The notes below the pieces were generated by a model, which made no database searches, was not told where the DNA came from, and was given only the letters and a program-made list of their open reading frames with translations. 43,521 nucleotides of DNA from Prevotella sp. Lineage in GTDB: Bacteria; Bacteroidota; Bacteroidia; Bacteroidales; Bacteroidaceae. The stretch is from assembly GCA_017428805.1 (NCBI GenBank), contig JAFRQC010000051.1, positions 1 to 43,521 of the forward strand. The letters are read 5' to 3'. Made by a program: the position numbers and the translations under genes. Of this stretch, positions 15,639 to 24,227 are shown piece by piece. Each line of letters starts with the position of its first letter. Position 1 is the first letter of the stretch.

Positions 15639-16067
15639 TTATTCAATCACAACCAGTGCATCGTCTTCCATGACACTCTCACCGATTTTCACGCAGATGG
15701 CAGTTACCTTGCCGTCTTTCTCGGCAGCGAGGTTATTGGCCATCTTCATGGCTTCGAGTACGACAACCGTATCACCGGCCTTCACCTCGTCGCCCTCGGC
15801 CACGAGGATGTCGGTAATGACACCGGGCAGCGGAGCCTTGACGGCGTTTGCCTTGTTGACAGCAGCCTTGTCAGCAGCAGGTGCATCGTCGGAAGCAGCA
15901 GCTGTGGGGGCTTTCACCACGGGCTTCTTCTTCTCTGGCTCGGCCTGCTTCTCCATCTCGACAGTATATTCTTCACCGTTGACGGTCAGCGTGGCGATGT
16001 TATCAGTGATATCACCGACCACAACCTCATACTTATTACCGTTGATTGTATACTTATATTCTTTCAT
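15639..16067 (-). CDS. Biotin carboxyl carrier subunit of methylmalonyl-CoA decarboxylase
   Basis: The protein has 142 residues: a short N-terminal beta region, a Pro/Ala/Lys-rich flexible linker (about 42-77), and a C-terminal biotinyl domain with the EAMKM site where K108 is biotinylated. It would carry CO2 from methylmalonyl-CoA via the alpha subunit to a sodium-pumping membrane subunit. A TTG six bases upstream extends the frame, but the ATG at 16067 is the better start. It is the last gene of the operon. No oadB/mmdB-like membrane subunit follows before the terminator. Confidence 0.9.
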   Translation of the reverse strand: MKEYKYTINGNKYEVVVGDITDNIATLTVNGEEYTVEMEKQAEPEKKKPVVKAPTAAASDDAPAADKAAVNKANAVKAPLPGVITDILVAEGDEVKAGDTVVVLEAMKMANNLAAEKDGKVTAICVKIGESVMEDDALVVIE

Positions 16068-16080
16068 ACTCAAAACTCAT

Positions 16081-16230
16081 TTACGGATGTTGTGTGAATG
16101 TCTGTGCATAGCCGTTCCACTGAGTGGGGTGGGCACTGATGGTGATGATGCCCGGCTCTGCGTCGTGAACGTTATTGCCTAAGTGCTCATGGAGCGCAAG
16201 GGCAATCGCTGCATATACTTCGTTGTTCAT
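16081..16230 (-). CDS. 49-residue small subunit-like protein of the decarboxylase operon
   Basis: A small frame reads from ATG 16230 to TAA 16081, beginning MNNEVYAAIALALHEHLGNN and followed by a HDAEPGIITI segment. It lies between the alpha-subunit and biotin-carrier genes, 14 bp from each. It has no membrane span. Its pattern recalls the small epsilon/delta-type subunits (and the soluble C-terminus of gamma subunits) of biotin-dependent decarboxylases, which Bacteroidales carry at this place. That assignment rests on position and a short resemblance. Tight spacing and conserved operon location argue it is translated. Confidence 0.7.
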   Translation of the reverse strand: MNNEVYAAIALALHEHLGNNVHDAEPGIITISAHPTQWNGYAQTFTQHP

Positions 16231-16244
16231 CTTATAGAAATTAA

Positions 16245-17810
16245 TTACATCGGGATGTTACCATGCTTCTTGGCGGGCAGGGCGTCGCGCTTGGTGGCGA
16301 GCTGGGCCAGACCGCGGCAGATGCGGAAGCGGGTGTTGCGAGGCTCGATCACGTCATCGATGTAGCCGTACTTGGCTGCCTGATACGGATTGGCGAAGAG
16401 CTCGTTGTACTCGTCCTCCTTCTCAGCGATGAAGGCCTTCACGTCCTCACCGGCCTCCTTCTTGGCCTTAGCTTCCTTAGCGTAGAGCACTGCAGCGGCA
16501 CCAGAGGCACCCATCACGGCGATCTCAGCAGAGGGCCATGCGTAGTTCAGGTCGGTGTGGAGTTGCTTCGAACCCATCACGATGTGCGAACCACCGTATG
16601 ACTTACGCAGGGTAACGGTGATCTTGGGCACTGTGGCCTCACCGTAGGCATAGAGCAGCTGGGCACCGTGCAGGATGACGGCATTGTACTCCTGACCAGT
16701 ACCGGGCAGGAAGCCTGGCACGTCGACGAGCGACACGATAGGAATATTGAAGGCGTCGCAGAAACGGACGAAGCGGGCACCCTTACGAGAGGCGTTCACG
16801 TCGAGCACACCGGCATAGCATGTCGGCTGGTTAGCCACGATACCTACGCTCTGACCGTTGAAGCGGGCAAAGCCGACAATGATATTCTTGGCGAACTTGG
16901 GCTGAACCTCGAAGAACTCGCCGTCGTCGGTAATGGCACCGATGACCTTGTACATGTCGTAGGCCTCGTTGGGGTTCTCGGGGATGATTTCGTTCAGAGA
17001 GTCCTCCATACGGTTGATGGGGTCGCTGGTGGGCTTATAGGGAGCTGTCTCCATATTGTTCGAAGGGATGTAGCTCAGCAGGGTCTTCAACATCTGAATA
17101 CCTTCCTCCTCAGTGGCAGCGGTGAAGTGGGTCACACCCGACTTTGTGGCATGTACTGAGGCACCGCCGAGGTGCTCCTGGTCGATGTCCTCGCCCGTAA
17201 CGGTCTTCACCACCTTCGGGCCTGTGAGGAACATATAGGAAGTGTTCTCCATCATCAGCGTGAAGTCGGTGAGGGCAGGGGAGTAGACGGCACCGCCTGC
17301 GCAGGGACCGAAGATACCGGAAATCTGGGGAATCACACCCGATGCGAGGATGTTGCGCTCGAAGATCTCGGCGTAGCCGGCCAGCGCGTTGATACCCTCC
17401 TGAATACGTGCACCACCCGAGTCGTTGATGCCAATGACGGGAGCACCCATCTTCATGGCCATATCCATCACCTTGCAAATCTTCTGGCTCATGGTCTCAC
17501 TGAGGGAACCGGCATGAACGGTGAAGTCCTGTGCGAAGATGAACACCAGACGGCCGTCGATGGTACCGGAACCGGCTACGACGCCGTCGCCAAGGAACTG
17601 CTTCTTCTCCATGCCGAAGTTGTGACAGCGATGTTCCTTGAACATGTCGTACTCTTCGAACGAACCTTCGTCGAGCAGCATCTCAATACGCTCACGGGCT
17701 GTGTACTTTCCGCGTTCGTGCTGCTTCTGAATAGCTTTCTCACCACCACCGAGACGGGCCTGTTCGCGCTTCTCGATGAGTTGTTTGATCTTGTCTAATT
17801 GTTTGCTCAT
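16245..17810 (-). CDS. mmdA: Methylmalonyl-CoA decarboxylase alpha subunit (carboxyltransferase)
   Basis: This 521-residue carboxyltransferase of the acyl-CoA carboxylase beta/MmdA family moves the carboxyl group between methylmalonyl-CoA and biotin. Visible signs are the two crotonase-like halves: GARIQEGINALAGYAEIF and SGIFGPCAGGAVYSPA in the N-half, and VDVPGFLPGTGQE with KSYGGSHIVMGSK in the C-half. A methylmalonyl-CoA epimerase gene precedes it and a biotin carrier follows, which favours decarboxylase over propionyl-CoA carboxylase because no biotin carboxylase is present. It acts in the succinate-to-propionate route. A 7-bp tandem repeat fills the gap before the ATG. Confidence 0.92.
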   Translation of the reverse strand: MSKQLDKIKQLIEKREQARLGGGEKAIQKQHERGKYTARERIEMLLDEGSFEEYDMFKEHRCHNFGMEKKQFLGDGVVAGSGTIDGRLVFIFAQDFTVHAGSLSETMSQKICKVMDMAMKMGAPVIGINDSGGARIQEGINALAGYAEIFERNILASGVIPQISGIFGPCAGGAVYSPALTDFTLMMENTSYMFLTGPKVVKTVTGEDIDQEHLGGASVHATKSGVTHFTAATEEEGIQMLKTLLSYIPSNNMETAPYKPTSDPINRMEDSLNEIIPENPNEAYDMYKVIGAITDDGEFFEVQPKFAKNIIVGFARFNGQSVGIVANQPTCYAGVLDVNASRKGARFVRFCDAFNIPIVSLVDVPGFLPGTGQEYNAVILHGAQLLYAYGEATVPKITVTLRKSYGGSHIVMGSKQLHTDLNYAWPSAEIAVMGASGAAAVLYAKEAKAKKEAGEDVKAFIAEKEDEYNELFANPYQAAKYGYIDDVIEPRNTRFRICRGLAQLATKRDALPAKKHGNIPM

Positions 17811-17817
17811 TGCTTTA

Positions 17818-17852
17818 TTTAATTATCAATTGTCAATTTTCAATTATCAATT
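17818..17852 (-). repeat. Heptamer tandem repeat before mmdA (AATTGAT unit)
   Basis: On the minus strand there are five 7-bp units, starting with the last A of the epimerase stop: AATTGAT, AATTGAA, AATTGAC, AATTGAT, AATTAAA. They end 7 nt before the mmdA ATG. Confidence 0.85.
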
Positions 17853-18262
17853 TACTCTGGGTGTTCACAGAGTTCAGTGAGGATACCACAGGTTGACTTC
17901 GGGTGGAGGAAGGCGATGTTCAGGCCCTCGGCGCCCTTACGGGGCTTCTCGTCGATGAGGCGTACGCCCTTCTCTGAAACTTCGGCAAGACCTTTGGCCA
18001 CACCGTCCTCAACGCAGAAGGCTACATGATGCACGCCCTTGTTGCCCTTGTCGAGCCACTTCTGGATAGTGCTCTCCGGTGATGTCGGTTCCAACAGCTC
18101 CAGTTTCACCTCGCCGCAGCGAAGGAAGGCGGTCTTCACCTTCTGATCCTCTACTACTTCTGTTGCATAACACTCCAAGCCCAGCACGTCAGTGAAGTAC
18201 GGCAGGCTCTCCTCAATGCTCTGAACTGCGATGCCCAGATGCTCAATGTGGGAAATCTTCAT
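17852..18262 (-). CDS. mce: Methylmalonyl-CoA epimerase
   Basis: Interconverts (R)- and (S)-methylmalonyl-CoA, linking methylmalonyl-CoA mutase to the decarboxylase encoded next. The 136 residues form two vicinal-oxygen-chelate modules. Metal ligands are expected at the H in ISHIEHLGIAV, at E in VKLELLEP, at the H pair in GVHHVAFCV, and at E in ILTELCEHPE. This is the first gene of the operon, with its own promoter element at 18306-18313. Confidence 0.93.
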   Translation of the reverse strand: MKISHIEHLGIAVQSIEESLPYFTDVLGLECYATEVVEDQKVKTAFLRCGEVKLELLEPTSPESTIQKWLDKGNKGVHHVAFCVEDGVAKGLAEVSEKGVRLIDEKPRKGAEGLNIAFLHPKSTCGILTELCEHPE

Positions 18263-18305
18263 ATCTTTAGTATTTAAAATAAAACCTTATATTATAAATA
18301 ATGTG

Positions 18306-18313
18306 CAAAGGTA
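18306..18313 (-). promoter_or_regulatory. -7 promoter element of the mce-mmdA operon
   Basis: On the minus strand this reads TACCTTTG within CGTACCTTTGCAC, 43 nt before the mce ATG. Confidence 0.7.
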
Positions 18314-18361
18314 CGCAATAAACTCCATATTCCGAAGAATACTTTATTTTTTTTGGCTTTT

Positions 18362-18405
18362 TTATATAAAAATAGAGATTGCCACCCGAAAAAGGCAGCA
18401 ATCTC
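18362..18405 (-). terminator. Intrinsic terminator of the TonB receptor gene
   Basis: On the minus strand GAGATTGC pairs with GCAATCTC, extended by wobble and G-C pairs to about 12 bp around a T-rich loop, then TATTTTTATA. It lies 11 nt after the receptor's stop. Confidence 0.8.
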
Positions 18406-18415
18406 ATGAGATAAT

Positions 18416-20776
18416 TTATAATTCTACGGTCACTTTTCCGTTAATTTGCCTTCCCGTCAGGTAGTTTGGCACGGCCCACTGGCGATTGGTGACATCGGTC
18501 ACCCAGTAGTAACTGTTCACGTTGGAGATGCCGAACAGGTTCAGGCAGTCCAGTCCGAGCCAGATGTTCTTGACGGACTTGCCATCCTTGAGTGCCCTGA
18601 AACTCATGCCGATGTCAGCACGCTTGTAGGCTGGTGCGCGGAACTGTTGCTGTTCGAGTCCACGGTGTGGGGGACCGAAGGGCAAGCCGTCGGCAAAGGC
18701 CAGACGGAGCGTCATCTTCCAACGGTCGGTACCAGGGAAATAGTCGGTGAAATGGAGGTTGATGGCATATCGCTGGTCTGTTGGGGTGGGAATCCACTGA
18801 CCGTTGTATTTCTGCTTAGCGCTCATCAAGGAGAATGTGAGCCATGAATCTGTCCCGGGTACAAATTCACCGTAAAGCTTCAGATCCAGCCCTGCGGTAT
18901 AGCCAGAACACATATTCTCTCCAAAGTACGTAATCTTCACATTCTGAACGTTGTATGGGATAAGGTTCGACAAGGACTTGAAGTATGCTTCGGCCGAGAA
19001 CTTGAAGGAGCGATTGAGCATTTTGAAGCGGTAATCCATTGCAACGATGAACTGCAGGGAGCGTTGGCTCTTGATGTTTTCATTGAGTACCGCCCGCGTC
19101 ACTCCGTTCTGTGTCACCGTGTCGCGCATCTCCTTGTAGAACGGTGCCTGGTAATAGAGTCCCGTGGCGAAGCGGAAGGTGTAGTCGCGGTTGAAGGCGG
19201 GTACGAGGGCCAGCGAGGCTCTCGGCGACACGATGGTCTCTTTGTTGAATGACCAGTTGGTGAGTCTGACGCCGTAGTTCAGCGTGAAGTAGTTATCACC
19301 CTTGTTGAAATGATAGGTGTCCTGTATGTAGGCCTCGATGCGATGGCTCTTCACGTCGTTCTTTGCCGACAGCGTGTAGATCAGGTCCAGACGGTCTGGT
19401 GTGTGTGGGATGGAATAGCCGCTGGAGTCGCGCATCTCGTATTCCCGCGATGTCTCTTTGATGTGTTCGGTCTTGTAGGTGATGCCAGCCTCGATGTCGT
19501 GGTGGCGCGTCTTGTGCGTGCCTACCAGCTTGAAGCTCACCACGTCGGCAGTCAGGTAGTTCCGGGCGTGTTCCATATAGGTTCCCACGCCGAGATTCTC
19601 GCTCGACTGCGCGTCGTCCAGCCAGTATTGTCCCATGATGTCGTAGGTCTCTTTCTCCTTGGTGTGGAAGGCGGATGTCAGGAACTTGATCTTGGTGGAG
19701 TCTCCGAACGAGCGGGTGATGGAGGCGGTGCCGAAGTAGGTGCGGAACACGTCCTTTTCCTGTCCGTCGAAATAGACCTTGAATGATTTCGCGTCGGCGA
19801 ATGTGCCAAACGTGGTCTCTCGTGACTCAGGCGTAAAATTGTAATGGTTCTCAGAGATATATCCAATCAAATCCACTTGCCATCTCTTGTTGGGTGTGTA
19901 GCTGATATATGTCTGATAGTCAAGGAAATTCGGTTGATATTCTCCACTTGTTTCGAGGGAGCCTAACAGATACTTGTTGGTCTTGTACCGGAGGCCGTGA
20001 CTCATCGCGAAAGTCTTGTTGCCGTAGCCGAAATAGCCAGTGGCGCCGAGCAGCGAGCCCGTGATGGTTCCTTCCATCCGTTTGGGTTTGCGGTAGGTGA
20101 TGTCCAGTGCCGACGACATCTTATCGCCGTACTTCGCAGCGAAGCCACCCGTCGAGAAGCCGATGCTCTCCACCATATCCGGATTGATGATAGACAGACC
20201 TTCCTGTTGTCCGCTGCTGACGAGCAAAGGCCTGTATATCTCCACGCCGTTGATATACACCGAGTTCTCGTCGAACGAGCCGCCGCGCACATTATATTGT
20301 GATGATAGTTCGTTATGTGTCGATACGCCTGCCTGCTGCTGTATGAGCTCCTCGACGGCGTTGCTCGATATCGACGGTACGATCTTCAGGTCTTTCGTGT
20401 TGAGTTGTTCCGTCTGGGTGGTCTGCCTCCGGCGTTCCGTGACGGTGATCTCCTGCAGTGCTTCCATCGGATACATCACGATCTGCACGGTCATCTTGCC
20501 CTTCGGACGTCTGAATACCCGCTTCCTCGGGCCGTAACCTACCATCGAGAACCTGACCTCCACCGAGTCGGCACTATTCAGACTGATGGAGAATTCGCCC
20601 TTCAGATTAGTCATTGCCACCTTCCCCTGCGCCAGGCACGAGACGGTCACCAGTTCCAGTGCCTGACCGTCTTCGTCGACGACTTTTCCTTTCAGCGTGA
20701 AGTCATCAGCAAAGCCGGCAGCGCTGAAAAACAGCATCGCCAGCAGACACAGATATCGTGCAAATGAATGTCTCAT
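18416..20776 (-). CDS. TonB-dependent outer-membrane receptor with carboxypeptidase-like N domain
   Basis: This is a 786-residue outer-membrane transporter. It has a signal peptide (ending SAAGFA), a CarboxypepD_reg-like domain at about 27-115 (LKGKVVDEDGQALELVTVS), a plug domain from about 120 (LQEITVTERRRQ, YNVRGGSFDENSVYINGVEIYRP), then a 22-strand beta-barrel rich in aromatic strands. The substrate is unknown. No SusD-type partner is adjacent, so a glycan-import SusCD pair is unlikely, and a peptide, metal or cofactor ligand fits as well. The frame opens 26 codons further upstream, but the ATG at 20776 precedes the signal peptide. It is divergent from the NfeD gene. Confidence 0.88.
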   Translation of the reverse strand: MRHSFARYLCLLAMLFFSAAGFADDFTLKGKVVDEDGQALELVTVSCLAQGKVAMTNLKGEFSISLNSADSVEVRFSMVGYGPRKRVFRRPKGKMTVQIVMYPMEALQEITVTERRRQTTQTEQLNTKDLKIVPSISSNAVEELIQQQAGVSTHNELSSQYNVRGGSFDENSVYINGVEIYRPLLVSSGQQEGLSIINPDMVESIGFSTGGFAAKYGDKMSSALDITYRKPKRMEGTITGSLLGATGYFGYGNKTFAMSHGLRYKTNKYLLGSLETSGEYQPNFLDYQTYISYTPNKRWQVDLIGYISENHYNFTPESRETTFGTFADAKSFKVYFDGQEKDVFRTYFGTASITRSFGDSTKIKFLTSAFHTKEKETYDIMGQYWLDDAQSSENLGVGTYMEHARNYLTADVVSFKLVGTHKTRHHDIEAGITYKTEHIKETSREYEMRDSSGYSIPHTPDRLDLIYTLSAKNDVKSHRIEAYIQDTYHFNKGDNYFTLNYGVRLTNWSFNKETIVSPRASLALVPAFNRDYTFRFATGLYYQAPFYKEMRDTVTQNGVTRAVLNENIKSQRSLQFIVAMDYRFKMLNRSFKFSAEAYFKSLSNLIPYNVQNVKITYFGENMCSGYTAGLDLKLYGEFVPGTDSWLTFSLMSAKQKYNGQWIPTPTDQRYAINLHFTDYFPGTDRWKMTLRLAFADGLPFGPPHRGLEQQQFRAPAYKRADIGMSFRALKDGKSVKNIWLGLDCLNLFGISNVNSYYWVTDVTNRQWAVPNYLTGRQINGKVTVEL

Positions 20777-20831
20777 CAGGATATATAACGAAAGAATCTT
20801 CCGTTTTATTGCATTTTTCAAAAAATTGTCG

Positions 20832-20839
20832 TACCTTTG
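20832..20839 (+). promoter_or_regulatory. -7 promoter element of the NfeD-SPFH operon
   Basis: TACCTTTG, with TTG at 20809-20811 as a -33-like element. The start follows 39 nt later. Confidence 0.65.
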
Positions 20840-20878
20840 CGGACGAATAGGCATTAAACATTAAAATAAATAAGGATT

Positions 20879-21334
20879 ATGATTGATTACTTAGCGCAAC
20901 ACTTGTGGCAGATGTGGGCTGTCGTGGCCGTTGTCTGTCTGATTCTGGAACTCACGGCTGGTGATTTCTTCATCATCTGCTTCTCCATCGGTGCCGTCTT
21001 CGGTGCCATTGCGGCTGCCTGCGGGCTGGGCTTCTACTCACAGCTGATCACTTTCGCCGTGTTCACCCTCATCAGCCTCTTTTGGGTGCGACCATTCGCC
21101 AAGCGTTATCTCCGCAAGGGTGAGGACAACCGCGTGAGCAATGCCGAGGCGCTGCTGGGGCGTCAGGGCAGGGTAGTGGAGACTGTCAAAGCTGACGGCT
21201 TCGGGCGTGTGCAGATCGACGGCGACATCTGGAAGGCCGTCACCAAGGAGTCTGCCGACATTCCCGAAGGCACGAACGTCCGCGTCATCGCCCGCGAGAG
21301 CACCATCATCACCGTCGAATCTATTAAATCGTAA
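20879..21334 (+). CDS. NfeD-family membrane protein
   Basis: A short NfeD of 151 residues, with two or three membrane spans in the first 75 residues (LWQMWAVVAVVCLILEL and the following hydrophobic stretch). A soluble OB-fold C-terminus follows (ALLGRQGRVVETVKADGFGRVQIDGDIWKA). NfeD proteins partner stomatin-like SPFH proteins in membrane microdomains, and the next gene encodes one. The gap of 23 bp is filled by a short tandem repeat that includes this gene's TAA. Confidence 0.9.
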   Translation: MIDYLAQHLWQMWAVVAVVCLILELTAGDFFIICFSIGAVFGAIAAACGLGFYSQLITFAVFTLISLFWVRPFAKRYLRKGEDNRVSNAEALLGRQGRVVETVKADGFGRVQIDGDIWKAVTKESADIPEGTNVRVIARESTIITVESIKS

Positions 21335-21353
21335 ATCAGTAAATCGTAAATAA
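21325..21353 (+). repeat. Heptamer/octamer tandem repeat between nfeD and SPFH genes (TAAATCG unit)
   Basis: Units TAAATCG, TAAATCAG, TAAATCG, TAAATAA. The second unit begins with the TAA stop of the NfeD gene. The tract is almost the same as the one on the minus strand at 42693-42726. Confidence 0.8.
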
Positions 21354-21357
21354 AACT

Positions 21358-22311
21358 ATGGACATTATGACTTATGTATTAATTGCCATTGTCATCCTGG
21401 TGATTCTCTTCGCCAAGATGGCCCTTGTGATCATCCCACAGTCGGAAACCAAGATCGTTGAGCGCCTCGGCCGTTACTACGCCACACTGCGTCCGGGCAT
21501 CAACATCATTATTCCCTTCATCGATCGCGCCAAGTCGATCGTCGTGCTCAACCACGGCCGCTACCAGTACTCTACGACCATCGACCTCCGCGAACAGGTC
21601 TACGACTTCCCCAAGCAGAACGTGATCACGAAGGACAACGTGCAGACGGAGATCAACGCGTTGCTCTATTTCCAGATCGTCGATCCCTTCAAGGCCACCT
21701 ACGAGATCAACAACCTGCCCAACGCCATCGAGAAGCTGACGCAGACCACCCTGCGTAACATCATCGGTGAACTCGAACTCGACGAGACGCTGACCTCGCG
21801 CGACACCATCAACAAGAAACTCTCCGCCGTGCTCGACGATGCCACCGACAAGTGGGGCGTCAAGGTGAACCGTGTGGAGCTGCAGGACATCACGCCGCCC
21901 GACTCCGTCCTCACCGCTATGGAGAAGCAGATGCAGGCCGAGCGTAACAAGCGTGCCCAGATCCTGACCTCCGAGGGACAGAAGGCCGCTGAGATTCTCG
22001 CCTCCGAAGGTGAGAAGACCGCTATCGTCAACAAGGCCGAGGCCGCCAAGCAGCAGGCTATCCTCGAGGCAGAGGGTGAGGCACAGGCTCGTATCCGTAA
22101 GGCGGAGGCTGAGGCAAAGGCCATCGAACTCATCACCGAGGCCGTCGGCAAATCCACCAATCCTGCCAACTACCTGCTGGCTCAGAAGTACATCCAGATG
22201 ATGCAGGAACTGGCCGAGGGTGACAAGACCAAGACCGTCTATCTGCCCTACGAGGCCACCAACCTGCTCGGCTCCTTGGGAGGCATTAAGGACCTCTTTA
22301 AGGGTCAATAA
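21358..22311 (+). CDS. Stomatin/prohibitin (SPFH-domain) protein
   Basis: The protein has 317 residues: one N-terminal membrane anchor (LIAIVILVILFAKMALVII), an SPFH/band-7 domain at about 25-185 (VERLGRYYATLRPGINIIIPFI), then a long Ala/Glu/Lys-rich coiled coil at about 190-260. This is the QmcA/stomatin form, expected to form large membrane rings and organise microdomains or proteases. Codons are strongly C- and G-ending. It is paired with the upstream NfeD gene and ends in a strong terminator. Confidence 0.92.
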   Translation: MDIMTYVLIAIVILVILFAKMALVIIPQSETKIVERLGRYYATLRPGINIIIPFIDRAKSIVVLNHGRYQYSTTIDLREQVYDFPKQNVITKDNVQTEINALLYFQIVDPFKATYEINNLPNAIEKLTQTTLRNIIGELELDETLTSRDTINKKLSAVLDDATDKWGVKVNRVELQDITPPDSVLTAMEKQMQAERNKRAQILTSEGQKAAEILASEGEKTAIVNKAEAAKQQAILEAEGEAQARIRKAEAEAKAIELITEAVGKSTNPANYLLAQKYIQMMQELAEGDKTKTVYLPYEATNLLGSLGGIKDLFKGQ

Positions 22312-22313
22312 AT

Positions 22314-22343
22314 AAAAAATTGCAGCAAACGCTGCAATTTTTT
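22314..22343 (+). terminator. Strong terminator after the SPFH gene
   Basis: A perfect 13-bp stem: AAAAAATTGCAGC (22314-22326), loop AAAC, GCTGCAATTTTTT (22331-22343). It is T-rich on the plus strand and symmetrical, and lies 12 bp before the dapA promoter element. Confidence 0.92.
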
Positions 22344-22355
22344 ATTTTTTATTTG

Positions 22356-22363
22356 TACCTTTG
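22356..22363 (+). promoter_or_regulatory. -7 promoter element of dapA
   Basis: TACCTTTG lies 24 nt before the dapA ATG. A TTG start at 22361 that would lengthen dapA lies inside this element and is rejected. Confidence 0.7.
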
Positions 22364-22387
22364 CACCCGATTTTGAAACAAGACGGT

Positions 22388-23275
22388 ATGGTACACAATA
22401 TTTTCAGGGGTCTGGGTATCGCCCTCATTACTCCCTTCAAGACCGATGGCGCTGTAGATTACGAAGCCCTAATGCGGCTGCTCGACTACCAGTTGGACAA
22501 CGGCGCAGACTTCCTTTGCATCCTCGCCACCACCGGCGAAACACCGACGCTGAGCCGTGAGGAAAAGCAGAAGATCAAGGATCTCGTTGTAGAAAAGGTG
22601 CGCGGTCGTGTGCCCATCCTCATGGGCTGTGGCGGCAACAACACTGCCGACGTCGTCCACGAACTCCAGACAGGCGACTTCCGCGGTATCAACGGCATCC
22701 TCAGCGTCTGCCCTTATTACAACAAACCTTCGCAGGAAGGTCTCTACCAGCACTTCAAGGCCATCGCCGCAGCCACCCAGCTGCCCGTGGTACTTTATAA
22801 TGTCCCTGGACGTACGGGTGTTAACCTCAAGGCTGAGACCACCGTCCGCCTGGCCCGCGACTGCCAGAACATCGTCGCCATCAAGGAAGCCAGCGGCAAC
22901 CTCGAACAGGTCGATGAGATCATCAAGAACAAGCCGCGCGACTTCGACGTCATCTCCGGTGATGACTCGCTCACGTTCCCGATGGTCAGCTGCGGTGCCG
23001 TAGGCGTCATCTCCGTCATCGGCAATGCCATACCGAAGGAGTTCTCCAAGATGATCCGCCTGCAGATGCGCGGCGAGTACGACCCTGCCCGCAAGATCCA
23101 TCACCGTTTCACCGACCTCTTCTCGCTTCTCTTCGTCGATGGCAATCCCGCCGGCGTCAAGGCGATGCTCTCTGAGATGGGCTTCATCCAGAACGTGCTC
23201 CGTCTGCCCCTGGTGCCCATGCAGATCAAGAATGTCCAGCGCATGTCCGAGATCCTGAAGGAACTGAAATACTGA
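22388..23275 (+). CDS. dapA: 4-Hydroxy-tetrahydrodipicolinate synthase
   Basis: Condenses pyruvate with aspartate semialdehyde in lysine/diaminopimelate synthesis. The 295 residues fit the family: a (beta/alpha)8 barrel with GIALITPF at the start, TTGETPTLSREE, YNVPGRTG with the catalytic tyrosine, and the Schiff-base lysine in NIVAIKEASGN. The ATG at 22388 is chosen because the longer frame begins within the promoter. The stop TGA shares its A with the ATG of the following AraC gene, so the two are translationally coupled. Confidence 0.95.
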   Translation: MVHNIFRGLGIALITPFKTDGAVDYEALMRLLDYQLDNGADFLCILATTGETPTLSREEKQKIKDLVVEKVRGRVPILMGCGGNNTADVVHELQTGDFRGINGILSVCPYYNKPSQEGLYQHFKAIAAATQLPVVLYNVPGRTGVNLKAETTVRLARDCQNIVAIKEASGNLEQVDEIIKNKPRDFDVISGDDSLTFPMVSCGAVGVISVIGNAIPKEFSKMIRLQMRGEYDPARKIHHRFTDLFSLLFVDGNPAGVKAMLSEMGFIQNVLRLPLVPMQIKNVQRMSEILKELKY

Positions 23276-24156
23276 TGGACCGTTCTATCATCCACGAGAT
23301 ATCGCCCCTGATGGGCAAGGACGTCCTTTACATCGCCGACCGGCGGAAGAAGGAGTTCACCTATCCCATCCACAATCATCAGGTCTATGAGCTCAATTTC
23401 GTCGAGCATGCCGCCGGTGTGCGCCGCATCGTCGGTGACTCCAGCGAGGTGATTGGCGACTTCGACCTCGTGCTCATCACCGGTCCAGACCTCGAACACG
23501 TCTGGGAGCAGGGCGACTGCAAGAGCGACGACATCCGCGAGATCACCATCCAGTTCGACATCAACTTCGGCGAGGGCACCATCTTCGATCGCAACCCCTT
23601 CAACTCGATGAAGAAGATGATGATCGAGGCGCAGAAGGGCCTTTGCTTCCCCCTCGATGCTATCATGAAGGTCTATCGTGAGCTCGACACGCTCAGCAGC
23701 ATCCAGGACAGGTTCTACGCCTTCATGCAGTTCCTCACCATCCTCTACGAGCTGTCGCGCTGCGAGGGTGCCCGTTCGCTCTCCTCCACGAGCTTCGCCA
23801 AGATCGAGATGCCCAGCGACAGCCGTCGCGTGCATAAGGTGAAGACCTTCATCGACGCCCACTACCGCGACGAGATCCGTCTCACCCAGCTGGCTGACAT
23901 CGCCGGCATGAGTACCTCGTCGTTCAGCCGCTTCTTCAAGCTCCACACGGGTCGCAACCTCAGCGAGTACATCATCGACCTTCGTCTGGGCCACGCCTGC
24001 CGACAGTTGGTTGATAGCAACCGCACCGTCGCCGAGATCGGCTATAGCTGCGGCTTCAACAACCTCAGCAATTTCAACCGCATCTTCAAGAAGCGCAAGG
24101 GCTGTAGTCCCTCTGAATTTCGCGAAAACTACCACAAAACACGGGTGATTATCTGA
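23275..24156 (+). CDS. AraC-family transcriptional regulator
   Basis: The protein has 293 residues: an N-terminal cupin-like sensor (about 20-110; HNHQVYELNFVEHAAGVRR) and a C-terminal AraC/XylS domain with two helix-turn-helix units (about 190-290; LTQLADIAGMSTSSFSRFFK and IGYSCGFNNLSNFNRIFKKR). It overlaps dapA by one base (TGATG). Pairing an AraC sensor with dapA is odd; it may sense a sugar or amino-sugar, as many cupin AraC proteins do. Target genes are not evident. Confidence 0.9.
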   Translation: MDRSIIHEISPLMGKDVLYIADRRKKEFTYPIHNHQVYELNFVEHAAGVRRIVGDSSEVIGDFDLVLITGPDLEHVWEQGDCKSDDIREITIQFDINFGEGTIFDRNPFNSMKKMMIEAQKGLCFPLDAIMKVYRELDTLSSIQDRFYAFMQFLTILYELSRCEGARSLSSTSFAKIEMPSDSRRVHKVKTFIDAHYRDEIRLTQLADIAGMSTSSFSRFFKLHTGRNLSEYIIDLRLGHACRQLVDSNRTVAEIGYSCGFNNLSNFNRIFKKRKGCSPSEFRENYHKTRVII

Positions 24157-24227
24157 CAAAAATCCCCCAAAAGGAAGATTTTTCGAAAAAATTCCGATAA
24201 TTATTTGGTGGAATCAAAAATAGTTCG

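Noticed and set aside
15622..16182. 186-codon plus-strand frame over the biotin-carrier gene
   Set aside because: Ser/Thr/Ala-rich shadow of the Ala/Lys-rich carrier linker on the other strand.
21379..22308. 309-codon frame opposite the SPFH gene
   Set aside because: Leu/Gly/Asp-rich shadow of a gene with strong third-position C/G bias; no start context.
22361..22387. TTG start for dapA
   Set aside because: It lies in the promoter element TACCTTTG; the ATG at 22388 gives the usual family N-terminus.
23101..24159. 352-codon frame opposite dapA and the AraC gene
   Set aside because: Antisense to two well-supported genes; no recognisable domain.
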